Below are positions 17,711 through 26,204 of a stretch of DNA of 62,957 nt, piece after piece. The number at the start of each line of letters is the position of its first letter. Position 1 is the first letter of the stretch. The stretch is from Planctomycetota bacterium. GTDB taxonomy: Bacteria; Planctomycetota; Planctomycetia; Planctomycetales; Planctomycetaceae. The stretch covers positions 1 to 62,957 of the forward strand of contig QQVO01000049.1 of assembly GCA_003388505.1 (NCBI GenBank), given 5' to 3'. The notes beneath the pieces were generated by a model. That model had not been told where the DNA came from. It saw nothing but the letters and a program-made list of their open reading frames with translations, and did no database searches. The translations under genes and the position numbers were made by a program.

Positions 17711-18478
17711 ATGCGTTTCAAGGACCGCGTGGTGATCGTCACAGGCGCCGCGAAGGGCATCGGGGCCGGCTGCGCAAGAGTCTTCTGCCAGGAGGGCGGT
17801 CTGGTCGCGGTGCTCGACGTCGACGACACGGCGGGAAAGTCGCTCGTCGAAGAACTGTCGACCGCCGGGCCGGGCCGGGCGGCCTTCTGGAAGTGTGACG
17901 TCAGCGACGACCACCGGATCGCCGAAACCATCGCAGACGTCGCGCGGGAATTCGGACGCATCGATTGCCTCATCAACAACGCCGGCGTTCATCCGCCCGC
18001 GACACCGTTCGAGGAGACCTCTCTGGACGATCTGGAATCCCTGTTCCGGATCAACTTTTTCGGCGCGTTCGCCGCCGCCCAATGTGCGCTTCCGCACCTC
18101 AAGCAGACGCGAGGAACCATCATCAACATGAGTTCCATGACCGCGGTTCTCGGTCAGGATCAGTCCGCCGCGTACTCTTCCAGCAAGGGGGCCCAGCTTT
18201 CGCTGACCAAGGCCCTGGCCGTGGAACTCGGCCGTGAAGGCGTCCGCGTCAATGCGGTGCTGCCCAGCAACGTCGACACCCCGCTGATGCGCGACTGGGC
18301 CGCCACGCTCGACGACCCGGAATCAGCCCTGCAGCGCGTCGCCGATCTCCAGGTCTTCGGCCGCATGGCCCAACCGGAAGAGATCGGGCGCGTCTGCCTG
18401 TTCCTCGCCACCGAAGACTCCAGCTTCGTCACCGGCCAGGGCATCGAAGTCGAAGGGGGAGCGAGCCTGGACTATTGA
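17711..18478 (+). CDS. Short-chain dehydrogenase/reductase
   Basis: A 255-residue classical SDR. It shows the cofactor motif VTGAAKGIGAG (TGxxxGxG), DVDD at the end of the second strand (Asp favours NAD(H)), NNAG, the catalytic Ser in NMSSMTAV and the catalytic pair in AYSSSKGA (YxxxK), plus the late LATEDSSFVTGQGIEVEGGASL typical of the family's C-terminus. The ATG at 17711 follows GGAAGGGG; an ATG six bases upstream is equally in frame. The substrate is unknown. It is a stand-alone gene bordered downstream by dispersed repeats. Confidence 0.9.
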   Translation: MRFKDRVVIVTGAAKGIGAGCARVFCQEGGLVAVLDVDDTAGKSLVEELSTAGPGRAAFWKCDVSDDHRIAETIADVAREFGRIDCLINNAGVHPPATPFEETSLDDLESLFRINFFGAFAAAQCALPHLKQTRGTIINMSSMTAVLGQDQSAAYSSSKGAQLSLTKALAVELGREGVRVNAVLPSNVDTPLMRDWAATLDDPESALQRVADLQVFGRMAQPEEIGRVCLFLATEDSSFVTGQGIEVEGGASLDY

Positions 18479-18532
18479 GCGGATTATTCAACACAGAGAC
18501 ACTGAGCGTGCACGGAGACGGCACGGAGTCAA

Positions 18533-18989
18533 GTAGGGCCGGCTGTGCCGGCCGACGGCCTGCACGTTGGCCCACGTCTCCGCTACTTGGCCGACGCCTT
18601 CCGCACAGCGCGCCCCCGCAAGCGGGCGGCACAACCATCCATGATTCGCTCACTAACGTCATCATCACGGTCGCCCTGTGCTTCCTGCCCAGTAGCACAC
18701 GGCACCGCATGCCACAGTCACAACCCAGCAAAGGATCCAAATGATTGGATCTGCGGGTGTCGCCAGGGCTGTGATGAACCCGACAGACACCACCATTGCG
18801 ATTGCCGCGATGATTCGACTTCTCACGTTGCATCCTGCTGAAGTGACGACGTGCCTCCCGACAGTTTCAGACGGCGCAGCGGCCGGTCCGACTTCAACTC
18901 CCTTTGCGTACTTCGCGCCTTTGCGTCGAAAGAAGACGGCGCTCTATCGCGCTGCACGAGTCAAGTAGCGCCTGCTGTGCCGGCAGGCG
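18533..18989 (+). repeat. Two palindromic GCTGTGCCGGC repeats with boilerplate sequence between them
   Basis: TAGGGCCGGCTGTGCCGGCC (18533-18552) and TAGCGCCTGCTGTGCCGGCA (18966-18985) share the preceding GAGTCAAGTAG. An inverted copy is at 19951-19975 and two more lie inside the peptidase gene at 56355 and 56502. A second repeated phrase (TTCGCGCCTTTGCGTC) is at about 18914, with relatives near 19835, 19995 and 51535. Apart from one possible small gene (18665-18826), 18479-19021 holds no supported gene. Confidence 0.65.
18665..18826 (-). CDS. Possible 53-residue two-helix membrane protein
   Basis: A short frame starting at GTG with AGGA eight to nine bases upstream. It reads RSRIIAAIAMVVSVGFITAL, then ATPADPIIWILCWVVTVACG and ends YWAGSTGRP. 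Two clean hydrophobic helices with a short PADP turn and a basic N-terminus are what a small inner-membrane protein looks like. No homologue comes to mind, and the surrounding spacer is repeat-rich, so the call is tentative. Confidence 0.35.
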   Translation of the reverse strand: MRSRIIAAIAMVVSVGFITALATPADPIIWILCWVVTVACGAVCYWAGSTGRP

Positions 18990-19021
18990 ATTTGCGCGCT
19001 TCGCCCACGCCTCCTCCTCCA

Positions 19022-19777
19022 TCAATCCAGCCACTCGACCTCGACGTTCTCCCCGCCGTCGATCGTCAACAACGCACGAACGACCTCGGGGGGCGTTGAT
19101 GCCGGCAACCGGCGCGAGGAACCATCCGCCATCAAAACGTGAACGTACCGTTTCTTCTCTTCCCAGGACCAATCGGCCTTTATCACATGGTGTGAACTGA
19201 GTGACGGCCGGTCCGGATCGTTGATCCGGAAGCTCATGTTGTCAAAATCAAGATCGCGCGGTTCGAACCAGTTGACGCTCGCCGGAGTGACCTCGACCAG
19301 GAGGATCGTATTGCTGGTCCCGTCCTTGAAGTCCTTAATCCGCCTCACCCCATCAGGCCGCCACGCCGTTTCCTCGCCCACCACGGCCACGTAATTCGTC
19401 AATCGTCGCTGATTGTCGATCGAGCGGTCGCTCGGGCAACATCCGGCGTAGATCTCATCGCCCGACCCCAACGCCGAGTTGTTTGGACCGTCCCAGCCTT
19501 CGTCGAAGTTGTACTCCTTGTAGAGCGGCCCCTCATCGAGGTAAGGGAGAACCAGCGTTCTCCAACTGTGCACTCGTATCCCATCGTCGGCGACGACAAA
19601 CGCGGGCGGAAACGACCCGTACTCGTCGTGGTAGTTGTGGAGTGCCAACCCAAACTCCCTGAGGTTGTTCCGACATCGCGTGGCACGAGCAGCACCGCGT
19701 TCCGCCGTCAGGGGCATCAGGCAGGGAAGCAACAAGAGTCCCACAATCACAACCACCACCGTGATCATTAAGATCAT
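19022..19777 (-). CDS. DUF1559-type pseudopilin-like secreted protein with a non-canonical N-terminus
   Basis: A 251-residue protein. After one membrane helix ([18 protein letters not shown]) comes [27 protein letters not shown], the planctomycete DUF1559 signature, then [31 protein letters not shown] and [14 protein letters not shown], in the family's normal order. Typical members begin with a type IV prepilin leader (GFTLIELLVVIAII); that leader is absent here, so cleavage by prepilin peptidase is doubtful. The start at 19777 excludes upstream frame made of a repeated phrase (CTTCGTGCCCTTCGTGCC). Inverted GCTGTGCCGGC repeats lie on both sides of the gene. Confidence 0.8.
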   Translation of the reverse strand: MILMITVVVVIVGLLLLPCLMPLTAERGAARATRCRNNLREFGLALHNYHDEYGSFPPAFVVADDGIRVHSWRTLVLPYLDEGPLYKEYNFDEGWDGPNNSALGSGDEIYAGCCPSDRSIDNQRRLTNYVAVVGEETAWRPDGVRRIKDFKDGTSNTILLVEVTPASVNWFEPRDLDFDNMSFRINDPDRPSLSSHHVIKADWSWEEKKRYVHVLMADGSSRRLPASTPPEVVRALLTIDGGENVEVEWLD

Positions 19778-19830
19778 GCACGTCGACCCCCGCAGATTCT
19801 CACCGTTCTCACGATCGCGCCGACCGCCTT

Positions 19831-20020
19831 CGTGCCCTTCGTGCCTTCGTGTTGAATCTTCGCCCATCGTCCCTGCACTCCTCCCGTCGGGAGGCACCGG
19901 TCATTGATGAATCAGTCAAGCCGCTGGACGCCTGGGAGAGGTGTAGAATGCGTCGGCCGGCACAGCCAGCCCTACTTTGCGAACCTCCGCGTCCTTCGCG
20001 CCTTCGCGTTGAAAAAGCCT
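19831..20020. repeat. Boilerplate repeats and an inverted GCTGTGCCGGC copy
   Basis: CTTCGTGCCCTTCGTGCC lies at about 19832. CGTCGGCCGGCACAGCC (19951-19967) is the minus-strand version of the palindrome at 18533. GTCCTTCGCGCCTTCGCGTT follows at about 19993. No gene is supported between 19778 and 20035. Confidence 0.6.
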
Positions 20021-20035
20021 TCGGTCAACCCCCCA

Positions 20036-20884
20036 TCAAATCTCCGGATTCAGAATCTTCCGCGCCCAGAAATACGCCACGATGTTGAACACCGCCGCGA
20101 TCGACAGCATGATCTGGCCGGGGACTTCGGTGAAGAGCTTCGCTGTCGCTTCGGGGTCGAAACCGAAATAGTACAGCGCGAGAATCGCCGCCGGCGCGAG
20201 CGCCATGTACTGGGCGGACTTGCGCGCCTGGGCCGTCTCTGATTTGATCTTCCGCTCCAGCCGCTGCAACTCGCGAACCGAATGGGCGATCCGTTCGACC
20301 GTTTCATTCAGGCGGCCGCCGCTCTGACGGCTGGCGTCCATGGCCGCGGCGAACAGCGCGAAGTTCTCACTTTGCAGACGCTGCTTCGCTTCCACCAGAC
20401 ACGTTTCGAGCGTCTTGCCCATCCGGTATTCGCCGTAGATCTGCTGAAATTCCTGACAGATCGGATGAGGGCACTGCTTGGCGAGGATCTCGGTCGCCTG
20501 TGCCAGCGACAAACCTGCTCGAATCGCACTGGAGAGCGAAACCATCGCATCGGCCAACTGGTCCTCGATCTTTTCCCGCCGCTGCTCCGCCATCCGCCGC
20601 AGGATGTACCACGGCAGGCAGAACAGCACGACCGCCATCAGCAATCCGATGATCGGCAACCCCAGCCCGATCCACATCAGGATGCCGACGCCCGCCACCG
20701 CCCCCAGCCAGCACACCAGCAGCGCCCGCAGGTTCCCGGGCCGCATCCGCATCCGCTTCAGCTTGTCCTGAAAATCCGACTCGACAAATGCGAAGGCGCG
20801 ACGGCCGTAGTCGCTGCCCGACCACCCGGCGACGGCGATCGCGGCCCCGATCAGGATGCAGCCCAGTATCGCGACTTCAATCAT
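20036..20884 (-). CDS. tadB: Tad pilus inner-membrane protein TadB/TadC
   Basis: A 282-residue membrane protein with a type II secretion F (T2SSF) domain near 105-235: EDQLADAMVSLSSAIRAGLSLAQATEILAKQ...ALFAAAMDASRQSGGRLNETVERIAHSVRE. Helices flank it at about 3-20, 57-88 and 236-276. These proteins form the inner-membrane platform moved by the CpaF ATPase. Tad systems normally have two, TadB and TadC; only one is in this window, and repeats start immediately downstream. Its start overlaps the cpaF stop (ATGA-type at 20881-20884). Confidence 0.88.
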   Translation of the reverse strand: MIEVAILGCILIGAAIAVAGWSGSDYGRRAFAFVESDFQDKLKRMRMRPGNLRALLVCWLGAVAGVGILMWIGLGLPIIGLLMAVVLFCLPWYILRRMAEQRREKIEDQLADAMVSLSSAIRAGLSLAQATEILAKQCPHPICQEFQQIYGEYRMGKTLETCLVEAKQRLQSENFALFAAAMDASRQSGGRLNETVERIAHSVRELQRLERKIKSETAQARKSAQYMALAPAAILALYYFGFDPEATAKLFTEVPGQIMLSIAAVFNIVAYFWARKILNPEI

Positions 20885-22770
20885 CCAGGAGTCTCACCGT
20901 ACAGGAATTCCAGCTTCAGCAGATCCTTCTCCATCAGGGAGTCAATGAAGGTCGGCATGTAGCCCGTCGGGGTCAGGGCTTGCTCGTTGCGGAAGTTGAA
21001 GATGTCGTGGATCACCAGTTCCTTGCGGTCGGCGTCGTAGCCGGCAACTTCCGAGACCTGGGTCACCACGCGCCGGCCGCCCGGCCTTCTGGATATCTGC
21101 ACAATCACGTCCAGGGCCGACGCAATCTGCCGATGAATCGAGACCACCGGCAAGTCCACCGCCATCAGCACCAGCACCTCCAGCCGCTTGATCACTTCCT
21201 CGGAACTGTTGGCGTGCACGGTCGTCATCGAGCCGTCGTGGCCGGTGTTCATCGCCTGCAGCATGTCGAGGGCCTCACCGCCGCGGCATTCCCCGACCAC
21301 GATCCGGTCCGGCCGCATTCGCAGCGCATTTCGCACCAGATCGCGAATCGTATACTCCCCCGCCCCTTCCACGTTGGCCGGCTTCGTCTCCAGCGTGACG
21401 ACGTGATCCTGGTGCAGTTGCAATTCCTGCGTATCTTCGATCGTCACGATTCGGTCGCGATGCGGGATGAAACCCGAAAGCACGTTGAGCATGGTCGTCT
21501 TACCGGTCCCGGTGCCGCCGCTGACCAGAATGTTCCGCCGATCGACAACGCACGCCCGTAGAAACATCGCCGCCGCCGACGTAATCGAACTGAGTTCGAT
21601 CAGGTCGTCCATCGTGAACCGGTACGCCGGGAACTTGCGAATCGTCAGGCACGGTCCGCGGACCGCCAGAGGAGGAATAATCGCGTTGACGCGGCTGCCG
21701 TCCGGCAGCCGCGCGTCAACCAGCGGCTGGCTTTTGTCGATTCGCCGGCCGACCTGCGCGACGATTCGCTCGATGATTGATTCCGTCACCTTGTCGGAGA
21801 TAAACCGCCGGCCGGAGAGTTCGACGGCCCCGTCCCGCTCGACGTAAATCTGGTCGCTCTTGACGACCATGATTTCCGTGATCGTCGGCGCCCGCAGCAG
21901 ATCCTGCAGCGGCCCGAATCCGAACACTGTGTCTTTCAGGTCCTTCTTCAGCGAACGCAGAATCAGGTACCGACGCAGTTCCCGGTGCAGGTGCGGCCGC
22001 ACCAGCGGGAAGACTTCCGAAAAGTGAGCTTCCGTCTGCCGGATTTTGGAACTCAAATCCGGCTGCTCGGCCAGCTTCAGCCGTTCGGCAGTGAAGTGCA
22101 GCAGATTGCGCAGTTCCGTCTCGCGCTCGGGCACCAGCGTCGCCGGGACGTCGAATTCGTTCCACGTCAGTTGCTGGGTCCGCAGCCTGTCGTCGTCGCT
22201 CTCCAGAATCAGTTCGTTGATCACATAGTCCCGCAGCGTCATGCCGATCAATTCTTCGAGCAGCGCGTCGTTCTGCTCGGAGAACAGCCCCATCTCCCGG
22301 CAGACGTCCTCGATATGCCGCTCCAGCAGCAGGATGCTGTCCTCCGTCCCGAACTGATTCGTCTCCAGTTCGTAGAGATCGAAACGTTCCAGCAGCTTGC
22401 GGTGCACCCGCGACTCCAGGTCCGACATCAGCGAGCGGAGATGCGCCTCGAGCTGCTGCCGGCTGATCGGTGCGGCTTCTTCGATCTCGAAGTTGACGGT
22501 GTACGGCCAGATGCGAACCGTCTCGCCGATCGCGAACTCCCGCTCCTCCCCGCCCAGAACTTCCGAGTCGCCCACCATGCAACTGTTGATGCCGACGTTC
22601 GTCAGCTTCAACTTGCCGTTGGAGCGTTCGATCACCGCCTGCCGCTTGGAAACCAGCGGACTCTTCAGCACGAGCGTATTCGAGGCGTCGCGCCCGATCG
22701 AGACTTCATCCGCCTCGATCTCCACCATCGACCGGCGGCTGTCATGAATCTTGTTGTACCAGATCTTCAT
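20881..22770 (-). CDS. cpaF: FHA-domain CpaF/TadA pilus ATPase
   Basis: A 629-residue fusion. Residues about 15-95 form an FHA domain ([25 protein letters not shown]...[10 protein letters not shown]), which reads phospho-threonine. A helical linker leads to the CpaF motor: [38 protein letters not shown], Walker [14 protein letters not shown] (near 418-427), Asp box [11 protein letters not shown], Walker [17 protein letters not shown] and the His box [13 protein letters not shown]. It powers pilus assembly with TadB. Most CpaF proteins lack FHA, so assembly may respond to Ser/Thr phosphorylation here. Confidence 0.93.
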   Translation of the reverse strand: MKIWYNKIHDSRRSMVEIEADEVSIGRDASNTLVLKSPLVSKRQAVIERSNGKLKLTNVGINSCMVGDSEVLGGEEREFAIGETVRIWPYTVNFEIEEAAPISRQQLEAHLRSLMSDLESRVHRKLLERFDLYELETNQFGTEDSILLLERHIEDVCREMGLFSEQNDALLEELIGMTLRDYVINELILESDDDRLRTQQLTWNEFDVPATLVPERETELRNLLHFTAERLKLAEQPDLSSKIRQTEAHFSEVFPLVRPHLHRELRRYLILRSLKKDLKDTVFGFGPLQDLLRAPTITEIMVVKSDQIYVERDGAVELSGRRFISDKVTESIIERIVAQVGRRIDKSQPLVDARLPDGSRVNAIIPPLAVRGPCLTIRKFPAYRFTMDDLIELSSITSAAAMFLRACVVDRRNILVSGGTGTGKTTMLNVLSGFIPHRDRIVTIEDTQELQLHQDHVVTLETKPANVEGAGEYTIRDLVRNALRMRPDRIVVGECRGGEALDMLQAMNTGHDGSMTTVHANSSEEVIKRLEVLVLMAVDLPVVSIHRQIASALDVIVQISRRPGGRRVVTQVSEVAGYDADRKELVIHDIFNFRNEQALTPTGYMPTFIDSLMEKDLLKLEFLYGETPG

Positions 22771-22820
22771 GGCGCTCCCCTGCGGGTCGCGGCGGATGGC
22801 TGATGGCCATCGGCTATCGG

Positions 22821-23558
22821 CTATTCGCTCTTCGCGTCCTCGCTCCGTGACGAATGCAGCACGACCGAAACTCCCTGGTTGCCCGCGTTCGCGATCGCTT
22901 CGAACAGACGCACCGCCTCCGGTTCCATGTCCCCGTTCACCATCCGCACCTTGATCGTAATGCTGCTGCCGCTCGTTCCCCGGCGGGCGCCCGACGCCTC
23001 ATGGACGTTGATCGGCTCGCGGCGGGTGCCCAGCGCCAGCACTTCGAAAGGACCGATCAGCCGGGATGACGCATTGCCGCCGGAATTGCTGCCGGCCGGT
23101 GTGGGTCCGCTTGCGACGCCCGGGTCGAACGAGACCATGTCGCCGGGGTTGATCTGGTCGACAACGACCGACCGGGCGTCGATCGGGACCCACCGGGCGA
23201 TGACGTCGGGCGGCAGTGAGTCAGCCAGGTCTCGAATCGCCGGCGCAACGCGATCAGTGTCGAGAATGATCTCCTTCCCCTGAAACGGGCGGTTCGCCGG
23301 AAGCCCGACGATCGAGTCCCGAGCCGACCACTGCGGCGCCCGCTCGATCAGGTTTCCTACCCGCGCGCGCGGTAGCGGCACCGGCTCCAGGTCGCTCTCC
23401 TCGAACGTGTCGCCGATATTGAGCTGCACCCCCGGCTTGACCGCGATGAAGTACACGACTTCCTGCTCCTGCGCCAGTCGCTGCAGATACAGCCAGTTGC
23501 ATACTGCTCCGACGATCCCCAGCCCGGCGGCAATCGCCAGCCCCATCGCACCCTTCAT
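22821..23558 (-). CDS. cpaB: Pilus assembly protein CpaB/RcpC
   Basis: A 245-residue protein with one N-terminal membrane helix (MGLAIAAGLGIVGAVCNWLYLQ) followed by a SAF-like domain (VVYFIAVKPGVQLNIGDTFEESDLEPVPLP...NRPFQGKEIILDTD) and a CpaB/RcpC domain containing WVPIDARSVVVDQINPGDMVSFDP and ALGTRREPINVHE. CpaB sits in the periplasm and probably helps position the secretin. No secretin gene is in the window. The next gene upstream is separated by a repeat-filled gap of about 250 bp. Confidence 0.88.
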   Translation of the reverse strand: MKGAMGLAIAAGLGIVGAVCNWLYLQRLAQEQEVVYFIAVKPGVQLNIGDTFEESDLEPVPLPRARVGNLIERAPQWSARDSIVGLPANRPFQGKEIILDTDRVAPAIRDLADSLPPDVIARWVPIDARSVVVDQINPGDMVSFDPGVASGPTPAGSNSGGNASSRLIGPFEVLALGTRREPINVHEASGARRGTSGSSITIKVRMVNGDMEPEAVRLFEAIANAGNQGVSVVLHSSRSEDAKSE

Positions 23559-23652
23559 GGCGTCTCACTTTCCCCGTTGTCTTGACTGTCCATGACACCC
23601 AAGTTTCCCCGAAACCCGCCTGCGACGGGGTTGGCGAACGCCCACTGCGGGC

Positions 23653-23782
23653 GACGCTGAAAGCGTCGTACAGCAAAGCCGGGGGTCGCGACGACAGGAG
23701 CGCACCCCCGGTCCAGGGTCCGCGCAGGAGAACGCTGAAGGCGTTCGACAGGCTGCTAAGTTGTGGTACGCCTTCAGCGTAC
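23653..23782. repeat. Three related hairpins with TGAA-type centres inside the pilus cluster
   Basis: GACGCTGAAAGCGTC (23653-23667), GAACGCTGAAGGCGTTC (23730-23746) and GTACGCCTTCAGCGTAC (23766-23782, opposite orientation) are each palindromic and share the CGCTGAAGGCG core. They lie between cpaB and the next gene and could mark transcript processing sites or be REP-like repeats. Confidence 0.65.
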
Positions 23783-23815
23783 GAACTGATTGACGATCCT
23801 CCGAACACTGATGAT

Positions 23816-24826
23816 TCACTCTGTTTCAACAACCGCTTCGATTCGACAATCGGCGGCTCCAGTCCAACCTCCGCGGACGGCTGGGGTGAGCGTTAGATCG
23901 AGAACAACTCGATCGCCGTTCACTGTCGACTCGTACGCCGCCGAAAACGTTCGGCCGTCGCCCGACCATTTCCGCAGCGTCCGCCACCCGGCCTCAGCGT
24001 ATGTCTTGTCGAACTCCGGCATCACAGCATTCACCGATTGGCGGCCCGTGAGGCAAACGAACGATCCTCCCTGCGCGCTGCTCACCGTCATCGACGTCCG
24101 AACACCGTCAGGAAGCGGGAAGTTCTCCGCCCAACGCCCTGTCTCCCCGGCCGCCGTCCCTCGGCGGTCAAGGACATACAGCATCCAACGCCCGTCCGGT
24201 TGCGGCAACGCAAGCCCCCAGCATACCACACGCCCGCCGTCTGCGGCACCGGCTGCCGTCTCGCCTGAGGCGCCCGATTGCAATGTCCCCACGATCCACG
24301 GCAACGGCCCGCCCACTGCGTAAACGCGGCCGCTCTCCAATTCCGCAATCGGCGTCCATTCCGCCAGTCGGCGCAGGAGTTCCTGCTCAGCCTGGTCCAT
24401 CGGCGGAAGTCGTTCGCCGCTGCGGGATGTCTCAACGACGTCGCCGCACAGTTGCACAAGGGCGGACGTTGCAGCCTCTTCCGTCCCTTCAACCGGCCGC
24501 CGCTGCAGCGACCAGTCGGCCCCTGCGAAGTCCAGCCGGACTCCCCCGGGATCGTCCCACGGACTCAGCGGCGGCGCAACCGGCGCGGCAATCGGCGCAG
24601 CCTCGGTGTTCCACCATTCCGTCACATGGAAGCCGATCATCAAACCACCGGCGAGCAGCACGGCGATCGCCAGCAGGTCGGTTGTGCGACCGGCGATCCG
24701 CCGGGAAAGCTCCGCGAAGTCCCGCGCCCGAGAGTGCTTCAGGATTGGCGGACCAGCCGGATTGGAACCGGTCTCCGACCGCTCCGCATGATTCGCGGCG
24801 TCAGTTTCGTCCGGGGATGCATTCAC
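23816..24826 (-). CDS. Membrane-anchored protein of unknown function in the pilus cluster
   Basis: A 336-residue protein with a ~47-residue cytoplasmic N-terminus, one membrane helix (TTDLLAIAVLLAGGLMIGFHV, about 48-68) and a large periplasmic part rich in Gly, Arg and Trp. Ordered-looking segments include WTPIAELESGRVYAVGGPLPWIVGT and VVCWGLALPQPDGRWMLYVLDRR. I do not recognise a domain. Position and strand between cpaB and the tadE-like genes, plus a single-span topology, suggest an accessory pilus component specific to this group. Confidence 0.7.
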   Translation of the reverse strand: MNASPDETDAANHAERSETGSNPAGPPILKHSRARDFAELSRRIAGRTTDLLAIAVLLAGGLMIGFHVTEWWNTEAAPIAAPVAPPLSPWDDPGGVRLDFAGADWSLQRRPVEGTEEAATSALVQLCGDVVETSRSGERLPPMDQAEQELLRRLAEWTPIAELESGRVYAVGGPLPWIVGTLQSGASGETAAGAADGGRVVCWGLALPQPDGRWMLYVLDRRGTAAGETGRWAENFPLPDGVRTSMTVSSAQGGSFVCLTGRQSVNAVMPEFDKTYAEAGWRTLRKWSGDGRTFSAAYESTVNGDRVVLDLTLTPAVRGGWTGAADCRIEAVVETE

Positions 24827-24853
24827 CGGTTTGAGCGGGAAAGATTGCGCTGA

Positions 24854-25888
24854 TTACGGTTGGGGCAGAGACGCAATGAATTCATCGAGTTGCTGAATCT
24901 TCTGCTGCAGGTCGGACGCATTCGGCGGTGGCGGGTTCTGATTCAACTGTTCCTCGTACATCCGCCGGAATCTCTGAGCAATCTGACGCGGCACGTTCTC
25001 AACGGCCGAGATCAGAACATCGACCCGCGGCCGCAGATCGAGATCGCAGCCCCTTGCAACCGGCGGGTAGAAACTCAACCAGTCATAGCGGTCGTCCGAA
25101 TACGGCGTATAAGGGTCCGAATACCACGTCCGCAATTCGTCGTCGCGATCCAGGATAAACATCGTTTGCCGCATCGGGTTCGAAACCAGCGCATTCGCGG
25201 CCGCCATCATCTGCTGTGTCGCAGCCGGATCGTATCGCGCCAGATCGTACTCGTAGGTGACCAGCATCCGGCGTGTATTATTGCTGATCCCCATCGATCC
25301 GTGCTGCCACTGTTCGCCGGAAAAGAACAGCGTGTCCCGCGAGTAATGATTCCGGTGCGGCAACTGCTTCCACAACGGCAGGTCACGATCGACCTCGGCG
25401 AAACCCGCCTCCAAACCGAGCGTCATGTCGAGAGTGTCGTCGATCACGCGCAACGGCTGCCCGCCCCCCGGAGACGGCACAATCGGTCCCCGCACCACAT
25501 AATGCTGGGCGAACGGATCAATTTCGACCGGCGAAGGTGAGGCCGAGCGAAAATTCATCGACGCCGACGCCGGCCACCAACTGTCGGGATAGGGGTCATT
25601 CTCTCCGTCTCTCGGCCAGATCGAGCGGGCCGCCGCCTGCCGCGAGTTGGCCAGAGTCCGCAGTTTCCACGACCCGGCCGTGCCCACGATGATCATCATC
25701 GACAGGATCATCATCAGCATCGGCACGCTGAGCACGAGTTCCAGCGGCGCCAGCCCGGCGCGATCGGAGCCTGCTTGCCCGCGCGGCCTCATCCCGCCTG
25801 CGACCAGCTTCTCCCCCGAGCCGCGGGAGCAGGGCCCCGAATTGAGCGAATCGAAAACTCGACGGTTGGTCATCGTATTCGTGTTCAC
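24854..25888 (-). CDS. TadE-like minor pilin/assembly protein
   Basis: A 344-residue protein. A ~45-residue lead is followed by GLAPLELVLSVPMLMMILSMMIIVG, the TadE-type hydrophobic N-terminus with the Glu at position 5 after Gly that prepilin peptidase recognises. The periplasmic part has alternating acidic and aromatic segments (DRDLPLWKQLPHRNHYSRDTLFFSGEQW) and ends with a Gln-rich coil. TadE proteins are pseudopilins needed for Flp pilus assembly. The long leader before the Gly is unusual; a later start is possible but I see no better site. Confidence 0.78.
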   Translation of the reverse strand: MNTNTMTNRRVFDSLNSGPCSRGSGEKLVAGGMRPRGQAGSDRAGLAPLELVLSVPMLMMILSMMIIVGTAGSWKLRTLANSRQAAARSIWPRDGENDPYPDSWWPASASMNFRSASPSPVEIDPFAQHYVVRGPIVPSPGGGQPLRVIDDTLDMTLGLEAGFAEVDRDLPLWKQLPHRNHYSRDTLFFSGEQWQHGSMGISNNTRRMLVTYEYDLARYDPAATQQMMAAANALVSNPMRQTMFILDRDDELRTWYSDPYTPYSDDRYDWLSFYPPVARGCDLDLRPRVDVLISAVENVPRQIAQRFRRMYEEQLNQNPPPPNASDLQQKIQQLDEFIASLPQP

Positions 25889-25956
25889 AAAGTAAGGTCC
25901 GCTCTGCAGACCATTTCGGGTGATACCGATGTTGAGTGAGGTCCGTCAAAGGGTGC

Positions 25957-26020
25957 CACTGGCTCTGCCAGTGCGAAACAGAGAGGACGTCAACTCCGCA
26001 ATGCACTGGCGAAGCCAGTG
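25957..26020. repeat. Paired CACTGGC palindromes forming a larger inverted structure
   Basis: CACTGGC-TCT-GCCAGTG (25957-25973) and CACTGGC-GAA-GCCAGTG (26004-26020) are each palindromic, and the outer flanks GGGTGCCACTGGC and GCCAGTGGTACCC are inverted relative to each other. It is the same family as 134-210. Confidence 0.75.
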
Positions 26021-26053
26021 GTACCCTCCTTCTTGATTCGTAGGTTGGAAGAT

Positions 26054-26204
26054 TCACTAATGCGTGTTAATTCCCTCGTTCCCGAACTTCCGTTGCCCTC
26101 GTTATTAAACTTCCGTTTGGGAACGCGTAACGCTGACGGGGTGTGCCCTGACGGAAGTTTGGGCACAAGGTCTTAACTTGTACTAAAAATCACTAATGCG
26201 TGTT
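26054..26204. repeat. 136-bp insertion bounded by 15-bp direct repeats at the tadG stop
   Basis: TCACTAATGCGTGTT occurs at 26054-26068 and again at 26190-26204. The second copy contains the last codons and TAG stop of the tadG-like gene on the minus strand. The sequence between has inverted ACTTCCGT...ACGGAAGT and the motif GGAAGTTTGGGCACAAGG, which reappears inverted near 62712-62735. Confidence 0.65.
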
